Shown here: positions 43,268-54,324 of the stretch, piece by piece
Layout of the letters: each line of letters opens with the position of its first letter
Numbering within the stretch: the stretch's first letter is position 1
Source of the DNA: Paramyrothecium sp. XJ0827
Taxonomy: Eukaryota > Ascomycota > Sordariomycetes > Hypocreales > Stachybotryaceae
DNA length: 64,000 bases
Assembly (NCBI GenBank): GCA_020881915.1
Contig: JAJFPB010000002.1
Coordinates: forward strand, 4,030,001-4,094,000
Direction: 5' to 3'
The notes under the pieces: generated by a model
The model's input: only the letters and a program-made list of their open reading frames with translations
Told to the model about the DNA's origin: nothing
Databases searched by the model: none
Program-made: the position numbers and the translations under genes

Positions 43268-46200
43268 CTATGATTCACTTCCCTTGATCTTCTTCGTTGC
43301 CTTGGCTGTACCAATATGGGTATTATGGACCTGCATAGCGTTGTCAGTGGGCTTTCAAGCGGCGACCGAGCAAGAAGCTTACCTTGGTAGCAAATCTCAA
43401 ACTAGTCAGCGTCTCCTTGAGATGTGTCTCAAGCGGAGACACCATCACAAACATGAGCGTTTTGCTGTTGCCTCCCAGGCTATACTGCAGCAGGTGCGTA
43501 AGCTTGGAGTTGCGGTATGGCACATGTCCCGAGCCCTTGCCGAGAGCTTCTATCACGTCGCCCAAGCAGCTCAGACTCTTGTTGATGTTTTGTGTCTCCT
43601 TCATCCGTTCTCCTTCCGCCTGGGAGTGCTTCAAACGCTCTGAACCGGCCAAATCAACCAGGTTAAGTGTTCCTTCGCAGCGCTCGCCCGTTGCCGAATT
43701 CTCGCCCACCAATTTGAGGACAAAGACGCTATGCGAGCGAGATGATCTTTCGTTTGCCTTGGTGGCTGCTACAGAGCGGTTCTTCTGTGCTTCCTCCAAC
43801 ATCATCTCCACACTGCTTGGTGAATCAAGACGGACCGACTTGCAGTTCAAAATTGTCGTCTGCTTGCGTACGTCGTCGTGGCGGATCTCGAGCTTCCGGG
43901 ACCTACCGTCCGCATTACGGTCGTTGGGCGTCAGCAAGTCGTTGAGATCCTCGTTGTACACTTCAACGAAAGAGCCATCCATTGTGTATTCCCAGGACTT
44001 CTCTCTGAGCTTGGTCATTGTGTCGTAAATCATGTGCGTCGCCCGAGGGATCATGCCATCCTCCGAGGACATGGTGTACGTCTTGCCAGATCCGGTCTGG
44101 CCGTAACAGAAGATGCAAACATTGTAGCCGTCCAGTGCGCTCTGCACCAGCTGGGAGATTTCGTCAAAAATCTCCGCGTTCTGCGTACCAGGGATGAACA
44201 CACGGTCGAACTCGAAAGGGTAATTCTTCCGCGTCACATGGCCCAAGCTGCTCCTCTCTTCTGGTCCGGCGAGGACAATCTCGGATGACGTTTTCTCATC
44301 AGGGAATGCAATCTTCGCTTGTTCGCCTTCGCTGTTATCGAGGGCTGGTCGAACTCTGCACATGACCCGAATGTTACCCTTCAACTCCTGATATTTGTTG
44401 AAAAGAACCCGGCGTTCTGTCTCTTCCTTGATGAGCTTTTGACGAGCCTCATCGGCAGCTCGGAGTGCTTCCTGTAGCCGAGCTTCCATGTTGGCAAATG
44501 AGTCAGACTGGGCCTTGTTATCCGACTCGAGGAATTCGACATGGGACTTGAGCGAGTTGATTTTGGCCTCCAGAGTCGTGTTGGAGGCTGAAAGCTCGGA
44601 AATGTTGGCCTGAAGGCTATTCTTGAGCATTCTTTCGCGCTCAAGCTCACCTCTAAGCCCGTCGTTTTGTGATCTGATCTCCTGAAGTTCACGCTCTTTG
44701 CGCTGCACCACCACCTCCAGCTCTTGGTGTTCGCCACCCATGCGAGCCCTCAATTCTTGTAGCTCCCGCTCCTTCTTCATCCTCTCGTCCTCTAGCTCTT
44801 GTTGGTAATGTCGAGTGAGCCCGTCAATCCGTTGCTGATGTTGCTTCGTCTCCTCGTCTTTGAGATGGTCCAGCTCACGACTGAGCTCGTCGACTGCAGC
44901 TCTGTGTTGTCGTGACATGTCATCCACGGTCTCCCTATGTCGTCTTTCCAGATCGTCCATTTGTCGGTTGTGTTCCCATTTTTGTTTCTCCAGCTCATGG
45001 CGAAGCGCTCGCTCCTCCTCTCGCGCATGGTCAAGGTCAAGGCTAAGGCTCTCATTGCGTTTCTCCAGCCTTTGCCGATCACTCTCTAGGTCGGAAACTA
45101 GATTGATCAGCGATATGTTCACGACATAGTATAGCAAACCTACCTCGGGTTTTGGCAAGTTCCAGTGCTTCGTCGTGTGCCTGTTTAGCCTCGAGCGAAT
45201 TGTGAACCATGTCGCTCAGCTCTTTGAATCGCGTCTCCATAACATCGACCCTTCCATCCACATCCCAGGCTGTGTAACCAGTCAAGTTAGAATCCTTAGT
45301 CAAAAAAAGCTTGTGGGGAGAAGGGGACTTGGTGGGAGACGCAGCAGCTTTGACAGCGGAAATGCTGTCCTGGACCTTTTCGACCTGACGCTTGAGCATG
45401 TTGCTGCTCGGAGTCTTTGGAGGCACAACCTAGGTGCCCTCAAGAGACCCCGCAAGGGGCGACGTGGTCTTCTTTGGTAGCTCTCTGATTCGTCTTTGTC
45501 TTGTGATCGTGATGTTGGATAGGTTTGTGGCTAATTGAGAGGGAGGACGAGAGCCGGCCTCACTGCCGCTGGGCAGTAATGTGGCATCATTGAGAGACAG
45601 CTTGTTGAAACGCATTGCCAGAGAACTTTCTCTGGCTGATGTAGGTGAAGTGCGGGAGCAGGATCTTATTTTCTCGTTGTGCAAGGGAATCGTGTCGCGT
45701 GTTTTGCTAGGCTTAACCGTACCATTCTTGCCAGGCGGCGTGGTTTCGCATTGCTCCTCCTCGCGGTGGCCATGGGCGGTCCGGGGTCGCATTGGTGCTT
45801 GACTCTTGGATCGAGTGTGCCCGGGACGTGGATTTGCGCGCGAAATCGGTGGTCGATCGTTGGGCATGCCCCGACCAGGACCGTAGCTCTTTGCAAAACT
45901 GCTGGACGTGGTCGAACTTGAGGCCGGACGAGCAGCGCCGTAGGAAGTTGGTTGCTTGAGCTATATCAAAGTGTAAGTAGAAGAACTTTGGAGAAATGCT
46001 CAGAGGACACAAAGCTGACTCACCGAAGATATGTTTGCCAGTGTCTGGCCTTTGACGGTTGGTCGCGCTATCTGATTAGTGGTTGCAGTCGTCGGCTTGG
46101 CTGGATATTCGATCGCACGTTCGGCTAGAGGTTTGCGCTTAGGATCAGATTGGGCAGCTGTCTGATTGTCAGCATTTGCGAACAGTGCATCCTGATGATG

Positions 46201-46454
46201 GCCTTACCAGGCTGAGGTATCTCACGCTTGAGGCCTTTCGTAGGAGGCGCGGGAATAGATGTGTATGTTCGGACATTGTTTTGCGACTCGCTCAGCTCCG
46301 TGAGACCTGCGCTGGCGTATACTGTTGGGGCTTGAAGGCGGCTCATTTTGGAGGTTCTCAGCGACTGCGTCGGTCAGCCAGCTGCTCAGTACAAGGCGCC
46401 TCCAGCATGAGGAGATAAATGCGCAAGACTTACCTGATTCTCGGAGTATTCCAT
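43268..46454 (-). CDS. klpA: Kinesin-14 (C-terminal motor, KlpA type) with an in-frame TAG at codon 281
   Basis: Six exons on the minus strand: 46454-46434, 46364-46208, 46157-46024, 45960-45144, 45097-43383 and 43330-43268. Together they span 968 codons including one internal TAG. The N-terminal 280 residues are a basic Ser/Pro-rich tail. Next come a coiled coil (about 380-620) and the neck (KGNIRVMCRVRPAL). The motor has the P-loop GQTGSGKTYTM, switch I NERSSRSHS and switch II LVDLAGSER, and ends VHNTHIGTAKATKK. This is the minus-end-directed spindle kinesin of ascomycetes. The TAG (45432-45430) interrupts exon 4 with coding sequence in the same frame on both sides and no phase-compatible intron around it. 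Without recoding, a 280-residue fragment results; reinitiation at the Met at 45399 would give a 677-residue motor protein. It is divergent from the acyltransferase at 47266. Confidence 0.85.
45417..45443 (-). promoter_or_regulatory. RNA hairpin presenting the internal UAG in its loop
   Basis: In the kinesin-14 transcript, GGCAC (45438-45434) pairs with GUGCC (45426-45422), leaving a 7-base loop CUAGGUU that holds the UAG. The stem extends outward by one G-U pair, one mismatch and three more pairs. A U precedes the A of the UAG. This context resembles favoured A-to-I editing sites in Sordariomycetes; the functional role is inference. Confidence 0.5.
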
Positions 46455-47265
46455 GCTGGGGTTGTTACTTGCACGTCGCAAGAATAGAGAAATCAAACGA
46501 GGAGCAAAGCTCCGCTGCTGCGTCGAAGAAGCGTGCCGCAAGAGTATGTTGGATGGATTCGCAAACGATAATAGAGATGAAGCGACAACGCGCTAGATCA
46601 TTCGTGTCTCTCAACTTGTCGATGCGTTGAATGATACCACGGTCTGGAACAATGGTAGGTAATCAGTGAATCGTAATCACTGGGGTGGAGGTATTGCAGA
46701 TTGGCGAAGGACCTGGTTTGTTTACTAACCTAACCTGCACTCCCGTGCTGCGACATGGGGGATCCGCAAAGGGTGTTGTCCGGACAACGTCTGTGGTGGC
46801 CAGTGGTGGCCTGCGCCAAACCACGCTGCCAACTGTCCGCAGCTGTCTCAACCGCTTGACTCAATCAGGCAACGCAGCAGCTTAGTCAGAACGGTTCACA
46901 TGTCAGCAAATCGAATGACGTCCTGAGGTTGCTATCCGATAAGGTACATTAGCTTAACGCCCCGACAGCGCAAGCACGAGCACGAGCCCAGGGTATCCGC
47001 CCCTCCAATCACAAGTACTAGTCTGGTGTCCTTCGCTTTGGAATCGACTCTCACAAGCCAAGCAACTCGCACGTTTCGGTCGCTTTCACCATTTGCTCCA
47101 ACGCATCGTGGAGCTTCTCGCAACCCGTAACAACTGTCCACTTCCAAATGTCTCGGTAGCGCGACCTTGGTGGCCTAGCTATACCCGCAACCTGCTGCGT
47201 CGTTTCCACGTATTCATCTGCCCGGATATATTCTCGTTTCTCGACCACTTTGTGGGTGTCGCACG
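46455..47265. other. Divergent promoter region of kinesin-14 and acyltransferase
   Basis: This is 811 bases between divergent starts. No gene is seen. Confidence 0.65.
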
Positions 47266-48309
47266 ATGGAAAAGTACAGCCAGTTTCGTGATCGAGGTGA
47301 GTACGATCCGGTTTTTTCACCACTTGAGTCTTTCAACTAATCCTCTGGGTTTCATCCAGCCACTGGCATTGCGCCTTTCCTCCCCGTTACGACGCCCTCC
47401 GCTGGGTTGTCCATTCTCCTCCATGGCTTCCTCTTCTTCATTCGGCTACCGTTGTTCTTAACGTACGCCGTTAGCTACTTCGTTGTATTCCATCACCTTC
47501 CCCTCCCTGTTATCGCCCGCAAGGTTGCACTATGGGGCATGATGGCGATTCCGGGCATCTGGTGGGTAGATCTCCAGCTTGACGGAGTCAAACGCGGAAC
47601 TCTTGCCGACCAACCTCGCGAGCGCTTCCCACACCCAGGTTCTGTGATCGCCGCGAACTTCACGAGCCCCATCGATGCCGTCTATCTCGCCGCCATCTTC
47701 GACCCGGTCTTTACGGTTTCCTATCCCGGCACCAGGAAGTTGCAGCGCATTGGGCTGCTTCGTGCCGTAATGATGGCTCTTGCACCAGTCCAGATCGGTC
47801 CGCCATCCAACGCCAAGCTGGTTGATATCAAGGATCTGTTACGCGATTATCCTGGCAGAGTTATTGCCGTATTCCCCGAATGCGGTACCACGAACGGCAA
47901 AGCTATTCTGCCCTTCAGTCCCTCGGTGCTGCAGAGCCCTCCCGACGTACACATCTTCCCGGTCAGCATTCGTTACTCGCCCTCCGATGTCACCACCCCG
48001 GTTCCTGGCAGATGGATCACCTTTCTATGGGCGCTCCTGTCCCACCCGACAATTTGCATCCGTGTCCGCGTCGCAGAGGGCCAGATCAACACCACTGCTG
48101 CACTTACGAATGGAGTGTCTTCCAGCCTCGATGGTGCTGGGGACGTAAGAAGCCGTGATACCGGGGATTCGGGTGTCTCTGGCAATGAGCAGCGAGTTCT
48201 GGATCGCATAGGAGAGGCCCTTGCGCGGCTCAGCAGAGTGAAGCGAGTCGGGCTGACGATGAAGGACAAGGCGGCCTTTGTTACTGCATTTCGCTCGAAG
48301 AAGCCATGA
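47266..48309 (+). CDS. VPS66: VPS66/LOA1-like lysophospholipid acyltransferase
   Basis: Two exons (47266-47296 and 47360-48309) encode 326 residues starting MEKYSQFRD. A hydrophobic segment lies near residues 25-60 (SILLHGFLFFIRLPLFLTYAVSYFVVF), followed by another (KVALWGMMAIPGIWW). The PlsC-type acyltransferase region is recognisable (GSVIAANFTSPIDAVYLAAI and VIAVFPECGTTNGKAILPFS). Instead of the canonical Asn-His-x4-Asp there is Asn-Phe-Thr-Ser-Pro-Ile-Asp, so the catalytic His is replaced. The second motif likewise reads Pro-Glu-Cys-Gly-Thr. This divergence fits the yeast Vps66/Loa1 group, implicated in lysophosphatidic acid acylation, lipid droplets and vacuolar sorting, rather than the standard AGPAT group. 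It converges with the dehydratase gene. Confidence 0.8.
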
Positions 48310-48716
48310 GGTTGAGAATCCTTTGGAGGATTGAAAAGAACCGGTTAGGAACGAGCATATTCGCTCGGGTTTGCGTTCACGCATTGCGAGGAGCTTGGGT
48401 TTGTTTCGATGAGTCGGGGTGTACTGTGAAGGATTTTGGGTTCCGACGATCGTGAATTGCATGTGGTTCCCACGTGGGTTACGGCAGATTAAGAACATGA
48501 AGGTTGGCACCAATACCCCTTAGGCTTCCTTTTTAGAGATCAATGTCAATTTCTGCATTTACTTTACACCGCAAATCCTCCCGCACAGTAGACTTTACAG
48601 TAACCTTTGTTCCCATGTCGACAAGTATCTAAACGCTTTAATATCAAGGTATTTCCAACCCAAACCGACCAATTCCCTTAGTTGAAACCACTTTTGAGGA
48701 ACACGCGCACCATCGC
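48310..48716. other. Convergent 3' intergenic region
   Basis: This is 407 bases between convergent stops. No gene is seen. Confidence 0.7.
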
Positions 48717-50569
48717 TTAGATGGGACCATCCGTGACGCAACCCTTGCTGGCGTTGCTGACGAGGCTGGCATACTTCTTCAGCGTGCCCTTTGTGTACTT
48801 CAGGGGAGGGGCAACCCAAGCCTTCTTTCGCTTCTCCATTTCCTCCTCGGGGACGTTCAGGTCGACGACGCGCTTCTCGGAATCGATGACGATGGAGTCG
48901 CCATCCTGGACCAGGCCGATGGGGCCACCCTCCTGGGCCTCAGGAACGATATGGCCAATGAGGAAACCGTGAGAACCGCCAGAGAAGCGGCCGTCAGTCA
49001 GCAGAGCGACGTCCTTGCCCAGACCGGCACCCATGATGGCAGAGGAGGGCTTCAGCATTTCGGGCATACCAGGACCGCCTTTGGGTCCCTCGTAACGGAT
49101 GACAACAACGGTCTTCTCGCCCTTCTTGATCTCGCCGCGCTCCAGGCTGGCAATGAAGTCGTCCTCGGCGTTGTAGACACGGGCCTTGCCTTCGAATCGG
49201 GTGCCCTCCTTGCCAGTGATCTTACCGACGGAACCACCAGGTGCGAGGGATCCGCGGAGGATCTGCAGGTGGCCGGTGGTCTTGATGGGGTTGCTCAGAG
49301 GTCGGATGATGGGCTGGTCCTCTGGGAATCCGGGCATGCTGTCGACGTTCTCCTTCATCGTCTTGCCGGTGACGGTAATGCCGGAGCCGTCGAGAAGACC
49401 CTCCTTGAGCAGGAACTTGAGCAGGCCAGGCGTGCCACCAATCTTGTGGACATCAGCCATGACGTACTTGCCAGACGGCTTCATGTCGGCGAGCAGTGGC
49501 GTTCGGTCGGAGACCTTCTGGAAGTCCTCGATATCCAGCTTGATGCCAACGGAGTCGGCAATGGCAATCAGATGGAGGACGGCGTTGGTGCTGCCTCCGA
49601 GGATACTGACGACGACCATGGCGTTCTCGAAAGCTTGGCGAGTCATAATGTCGCGGGGTCGGATATCCTCGCGCAGGATCGTCTTGATGGCGGCACCAAC
49701 ATTCTCACACTCGAGCTTCTTGCTAGGGTCCTCGGCAGGGCTGCTGCTGCTGCCAGGGAGCGTCATACCGAGGGTCTCAATTGCGGTGGCCATGGTGTTT
49801 GCAGTGTACATGCCACCGCAGGCACCACCACCTGGGCAGGCGTTTCGGATGATGTCGAAGCGCTCCTCCTCGGTGATGTCACCTGCAATGTACTGGCCGT
49901 AGGCCTGGAAGGCCGAGACGATGTCGAGCGTCTCACCGCTCTTGCTGCAGCCGGGTCGGATGGTGCCTCCGTAGACCATGATACTCGGGCGGTTGACACG
50001 GCCCATGGCAATGGCCACGCCAGGCATGTTCTTGTCACAACCGGGAAGACTGATGTTCGCATCGTACCATTGGCCGTTCATGACGGTCTCAACACTGTCG
50101 GCGATAATCTCTCGGCTCTGCAGCGAATACCTCATGCCGCTAGTACCCATTGAGATACCGTCACTAACGCCAATTGTGTTGAACCTGTAGGGCACCAGTC
50201 CCTGCTTGGCGACGGAGTCACGGACAATCTGGGACAGGTCCATGAGGTGCATGTTGCAAGGGTTTCCCTCGTACCAGACGGACGAGATGCCGACCTGGGC
50301 CTTGTTCATGTCGCTCTCGGACAAGCCGGTGGCGTACAGCATGGCCTGGGAAGCACCCTGGGATTTCGGCTGGGTGATGGCCGACGACACCTTGTTGAGC
50401 TTCTCATCGGCGCGGCGGGCGGCAGTAGTAGAGATGAGACGACTGCGTCAATTAGTGTCAATGGTCAATGGAGTAGTCGAACTCGTGGTGTGTCATACGC
50501 ATAGTTCTTGGTGGGGTGGAGGGAAGCTCTCGACAGAGCGCCCGCGGACCGCAGGGTTGTGGCAAGCAT
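48717..50569 (-). CDS. ILV3: Dihydroxy-acid dehydratase, mitochondrial
   Basis: Two exons on the minus strand (50569-50499 and 50442-48717) encode 598 residues. The enzyme converts 2,3-dihydroxy-isovalerate and -methylvalerate to the 2-keto acids, the third step of valine and isoleucine synthesis, in the mitochondrial matrix. The first exon supplies a basic presequence, [19 protein letters not shown], ending in the second exon at [15 protein letters not shown]. IlvD signatures are present: [11 protein letters not shown] and [19 protein letters not shown], with Fe-S cysteines in both, and [17 protein letters not shown] near the C-terminus. The second exon is uninterrupted. The branch-point-like CTAAT and GCAG acceptor support the intron. 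Nothing suggests it is the herbicide-resistant paralogue of a biosynthetic cluster; no terpene genes are near. Confidence 0.95.
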
Positions 50570-51278
50570 TGTTGCGCTCGATGCAGTGCACCTGCGAAGC
50601 CAATTGTAGATGACTGGAGGAAATTATCCGAGGCCGCCTGAACAGACACCAGAGGAGTCAGTGCTGGAGCTCACAATTGCACGGCGCGGACGGGTTGTGC
50701 TGTGAGATGGAGGAAGCGAAATGTCGGCAGCGGTGTCGGAGTTGGGACTTATTTTTTGACCTTGGTGCAAGCTCCTGTCCCTGTGACAATCCCTGTGACC
50801 TCGAGCAATTCAAGCTTGCCAGCTCCCTTGCTCATCCCCCACACATTACAATTGCCAAGATTCCATTGGCTGCACCTAAGCGGGTTTCTGCAACCGTAGC
50901 CGATCAGAGCGCCGACCTCCCGGCACCTACCCTGGACCACACAGTCATGCCACAAGAACGATTGGAATCAGAATCACGGACACCATGAACAAGCTATCAG
51001 ACTAAATTACTCAGCCTAGAATAATCTGATAAGCAATAATTCTAAAGACTGCAGAATTGCAGAGGGAGGGATGAATGTGAATGGCTGCCGAGTATATCCT
51101 GTGCCAAAATGTTATGATTATTCCTCCGGTAAATGCTTCTCTACTCGATGCGAACATTATATACAGCAGTTTGAATTTGGCTTGATTCGAAACCCTACAA
51201 CCCATGAGACCTAGTCGCAACCACTGCGATCATATCTCAACCACATTTTAACCATATGCACACCTACGACATGCACGT
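50570..51278. other. Intergenic region between two minus-strand genes
   Basis: It probably contains the promoter of the dehydratase gene and the 3' UTR of clpP. No gene is seen. Confidence 0.65.
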
Positions 51279-52309
51279 TCAAGCCTTGGGCACCTCCCCT
51301 CCCTCAGCACCTTTCTGCTCTTCCCCAGCGTCTTTACCCTCCCGCCGACTCAGAATCTCGTCGATCACACCCAGCTCTTTGGCTTCTTCTGCTGTCAAGT
51401 GCTTGTCCCTCTCCATCATATCGTTTACCTCCTCAATGCTATACCTGTCGTATCCTTTGGCTTTGTTCAGATGGTACTGCATGATGCTGTTCGCTTGCTG
51501 GCGCACCCGCTGGATCTGGGTCGCGTAGATGAGAATATCGGAAGCTTGACCTTGCGTCCCACCCAGCGGTTGGTGGATCATGATGGAACTGTGGGGAAGT
51601 GCGTATCGTTTACCAGCCTCGCCGCCAGCCAGAAGAATCGCCGCCATTGATGCGGCACCACCAACGCAAATCGTCGAGACGGGAGATTTAATGTATCGCA
51701 TGGTGTCGTAGATGGCCATTCCTAAAGACCGTATGAGTATCCAGGATGCACAGCGTGCATGAAAACATACCAGACGTGACGGAACCACCAGGAGAGTTGA
51801 TGTACATCGTAATGGGCTTGTCTGGCGTGTCCGATTCGAGCCATAGTAGCTGTGCGACGATCGAGGCGGACATATAGTCATTGACCTCGCCATTGAGGCA
51901 GATGATTCGTTCCTGTAGGGCGACAAGTCAGCTGGGTAGCTTGTCACATAGGTAGCACCCGTCTGCTTACCTGGAGCAGCTTGGAGAAGATGTCCCCTGT
52001 CATAGTGTAAGCTCAAGCAGGCTGAAATGGGTGGCTAGTTGGTTGCGCACATGTTTTCCTGCCGGCAGCCTATTCCTCTTAGCTTCATGGTGACGGAGCA
52101 GGGCAGCTCTCGCAGCTCACCGAGGTCTCTTCAATGTACGGCATGGGAATGTAATCTTTGATCGGAAGGGACAGGGCCCTGCTCGAAACTCCGAACGACC
52201 TCAATTGTCGAGGTGATGACCTGCGCAAGGTCGATAGTATGCGTGGGCGAAGCATCGCGACTCGTAATCCGATGATGTTGATATTGGAAATGGTTAATTG
52301 AGCAACCAT
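51279..52309 (-). CDS. clpP: Mitochondrial ATP-dependent Clp protease proteolytic subunit
   Basis: Five exons on the minus strand (52309 or 52255 to 52121, 52069-52051, 51996-51971, 51912-51771, 51721-51279). From the Met at 52255 ([22 protein letters not shown]) the product has 254 residues with an Arg/Ser-rich mitochondrial presequence; the Met at 52309 would add 18. Exons two and three are microexons of 19 and 26 bases that complete the segment [15 protein letters not shown]. The Ser-His-Asp peptidase core is intact: [35 protein letters not shown] with the nucleophile Ser, and [16 protein letters not shown] with the catalytic His. It forms the chamber of the ClpXP protease in the matrix. 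Budding yeast lacks ClpP, filamentous ascomycetes often keep it. The C-terminus is a Gly/Glu/Lys tail. It is divergent from the next gene by about 230 bases. Confidence 0.9.
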
Positions 52310-52540
52310 CTTACGGTTCTTACGTAGTAGCGTGCCTGGATTATCATGCAGTACCTGCGTATCATGGATGCGCTACTTTGATCTTATCTGATCTCTCCTA
52401 CATTTACGATAAGAGACCTAGATCTAACCAGGTAAATGAGAAAGTGGAGGTACTATCGCTACGAAGCGCTTATCAGCTGATGACACCCAAGTACATTCCA
52501 TACTCCAGAGGGTCCCAATGCATATCGATAAGATAACAGA

Positions 52541-53814
52541 ATGCCGCCGATAATGTTAAGCTCCCTTCCGGAAATTCGTTTCCTGCGACCAAATGATGTG
52601 GAAAAGACGACACGACGGGCAATGAAGCGATGCACAGCCGTTGCAGGCCATTCAAAGCCGACTGGCTTCCACTCACAGCCGCGGCGATGGGCTTCCTACA
52701 ACAAGAATGACTTAACGGATGAGGCACTCATGCGGAAGATTGAGGCGGGATTTGGCGATGATGATTACGGCAAGACTCTTCGAATCGACACCGATGCGAA
52801 AACAATCTCAACGGCTAGCGGGTCGTTACCGATCCCGCCAATCTTTGATCCACAATGGATGAAGGCCAGGAGACGACAGACGAAAAGCTGGCCTCCTCAG
52901 CCGACGGGCAGGTTCAGACAAAAGCTTGCCAACAACCCATATGGTAAGGACCGCCCGACGATTCAGCGCACAACAGGATCTAATCGCACGCAGCTCGAGC
53001 ACTGGCGACGCCGATTCGACAATGTCCTGTCACAAGAACACATATGCCCAGATATTTCCTCCAAGACTTCGAGACTGTGCAGCATCCTGAGACCGGCAAA
53101 GGATGGCTAGCCCCTGGCCCTCGTGCATTCGCTCTCGTCAACGGGCCCAATAAACCTACAGATAGTCTCTCAGAGACTGCTGCTCCCCAGAATAATGAAG
53201 AGGAGCCTCTCGAGCTGAAAGCGACAAAAGAGGAGGAGCGCAAGCCGCGTCGAGCCGCCGTGACTAGCTATGCCCTTTCTCAGAAATGGGTCATTGAGTC
53301 AATGGTAGCGGGAAAGCGTCCTTCTGGCGGTGTTCTCAGCGTGAGATCGGGCATGGCCGTGGCAGCTGGGAAGCCAGGAGCAGTATTGAGACAAGACATG
53401 GGAGAACTGCTATTAAGCATGATGCGACGAACTGCCGTTGATGCTTTGATTCGACGTAGCACACGAGACGAAACCACCAAACATCTCTTCCTGGAGCCGT
53501 GCTCGGCTTGGGACGACATAAAGAATGTCAAGTTGAGAGGCTGCGTGCTATGGCTTCCACGGGCAGACACCGCAGCTGCTCAATACGCAACTTTTGATGT
53601 TGAAGGGGCTCGTTATGGCCAAAAAATGGCACTGCATAATCTGCACTGGCTCTTGGGGGCAGATGAGGTTGCCAGGTTGAAGGAGGCGTCAGGAATGTTT
53701 CGAGACAATGAACTCATTGTGCTGAAACAATGGCCTCGTCCAGGCATGATGCAGTTGCACCTCCTGCTTTGGCGGCTTCAAGGTTACCTCACCACGACGA
53801 AATCCGATGCATAG
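52541..53814 (+). CDS. Unknown protein with basic N-terminus, probably mitochondrial
   Basis: Two exons (52541-52943 and 52994-53814) encode about 407 residues. A downstream Met at 52553 (MLSSLPEIRFLRP) may be the true start. The 50-base intron has a GTAAGG donor, a CTAAT branch site and a GCAG acceptor, and splicing is needed to join NNPY to ARALATPIRQCPVTRTHMP. The N-terminus is rich in Arg/Lys and lacks acidic runs until about residue 50, compatible with a matrix presequence. The central block TPIRQCPVTRTHMPRYFLQDF followed by HPETGKGWLAPG looks conserved and has the flavour of fungal respiratory-growth proteins, but I cannot name the family. It shares a short divergent promoter with clpP, which favours a mitochondrial role. 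Confidence 0.65.
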
Positions 53815-54324
53815 AATAGCAGCTTTTGTTTTCATATCGAAATACCCAAATACACGTCCTTCTCCCGAGATCGCCGACATTTACGGCGAATTTTCTGATA
53901 TCAAGTTTCGAGTGGGTTCTGGTGACGTGATAGGTGCGATATGTCTCGGCCTGGAATAATCCTTGTCAGCCGCTGCAGGGCGTGAGCTGTGGGCACGGCA
54001 TGGTGGAATGCGAGCTGCACAGCTGCACAGTGTCCATCTAGCATATCGCAAACTTTCCCAAAGAACTTTCCCCCCAACCTGGCATAAACCATCGTCTGAC
54101 GAACAGGAAGCCGGGTGGGAAACCTCACTGGGCACAGCGACTCCTCTGAGGGACACCTGAACTGTCCACCGACTCCATCGGCCAAACTCAAGACGGCTGC
54201 GGAGCAATACCGGCCTCCGCCCCATCCTACGTCGGCGCCTGTACCTGACGTTGCGGCTTATATGATCAGCACTTCGAGCTCATAATCGGAAAGCCAAGCG
54301 CCGCCATTTGCTGGTTGTGAGAAG
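53815..54324. other. Intergenic region, no gene seen
   Basis: This is 510 bases between two plus-strand genes with only short frames. It probably contains the 3' UTR of the left gene and the promoter of the thioesterase. Confidence 0.6.

Noticed and set aside
42892..43314. A 140-residue minus-strand frame at the 3' end of kinesin-14
   Set aside because: It starts inside the last kinesin exon in a different frame and continues into AT-rich 3' sequence; no motif is visible.
45430..45563. An intron (GTGAGG donor at 45563, CACCTAG acceptor at 45430) that would remove the kinesin TAG
   Set aside because: The donor is in phase 1 and the acceptor in phase 0, so the downstream coiled coil and motor would be put out of frame. 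The removed sequence also looks coding.
48951..50153. A 400-residue plus-strand frame opposite dihydroxy-acid dehydratase
   Set aside because: It is a shadow of the strongly conserved minus-strand enzyme with no domain of its own.
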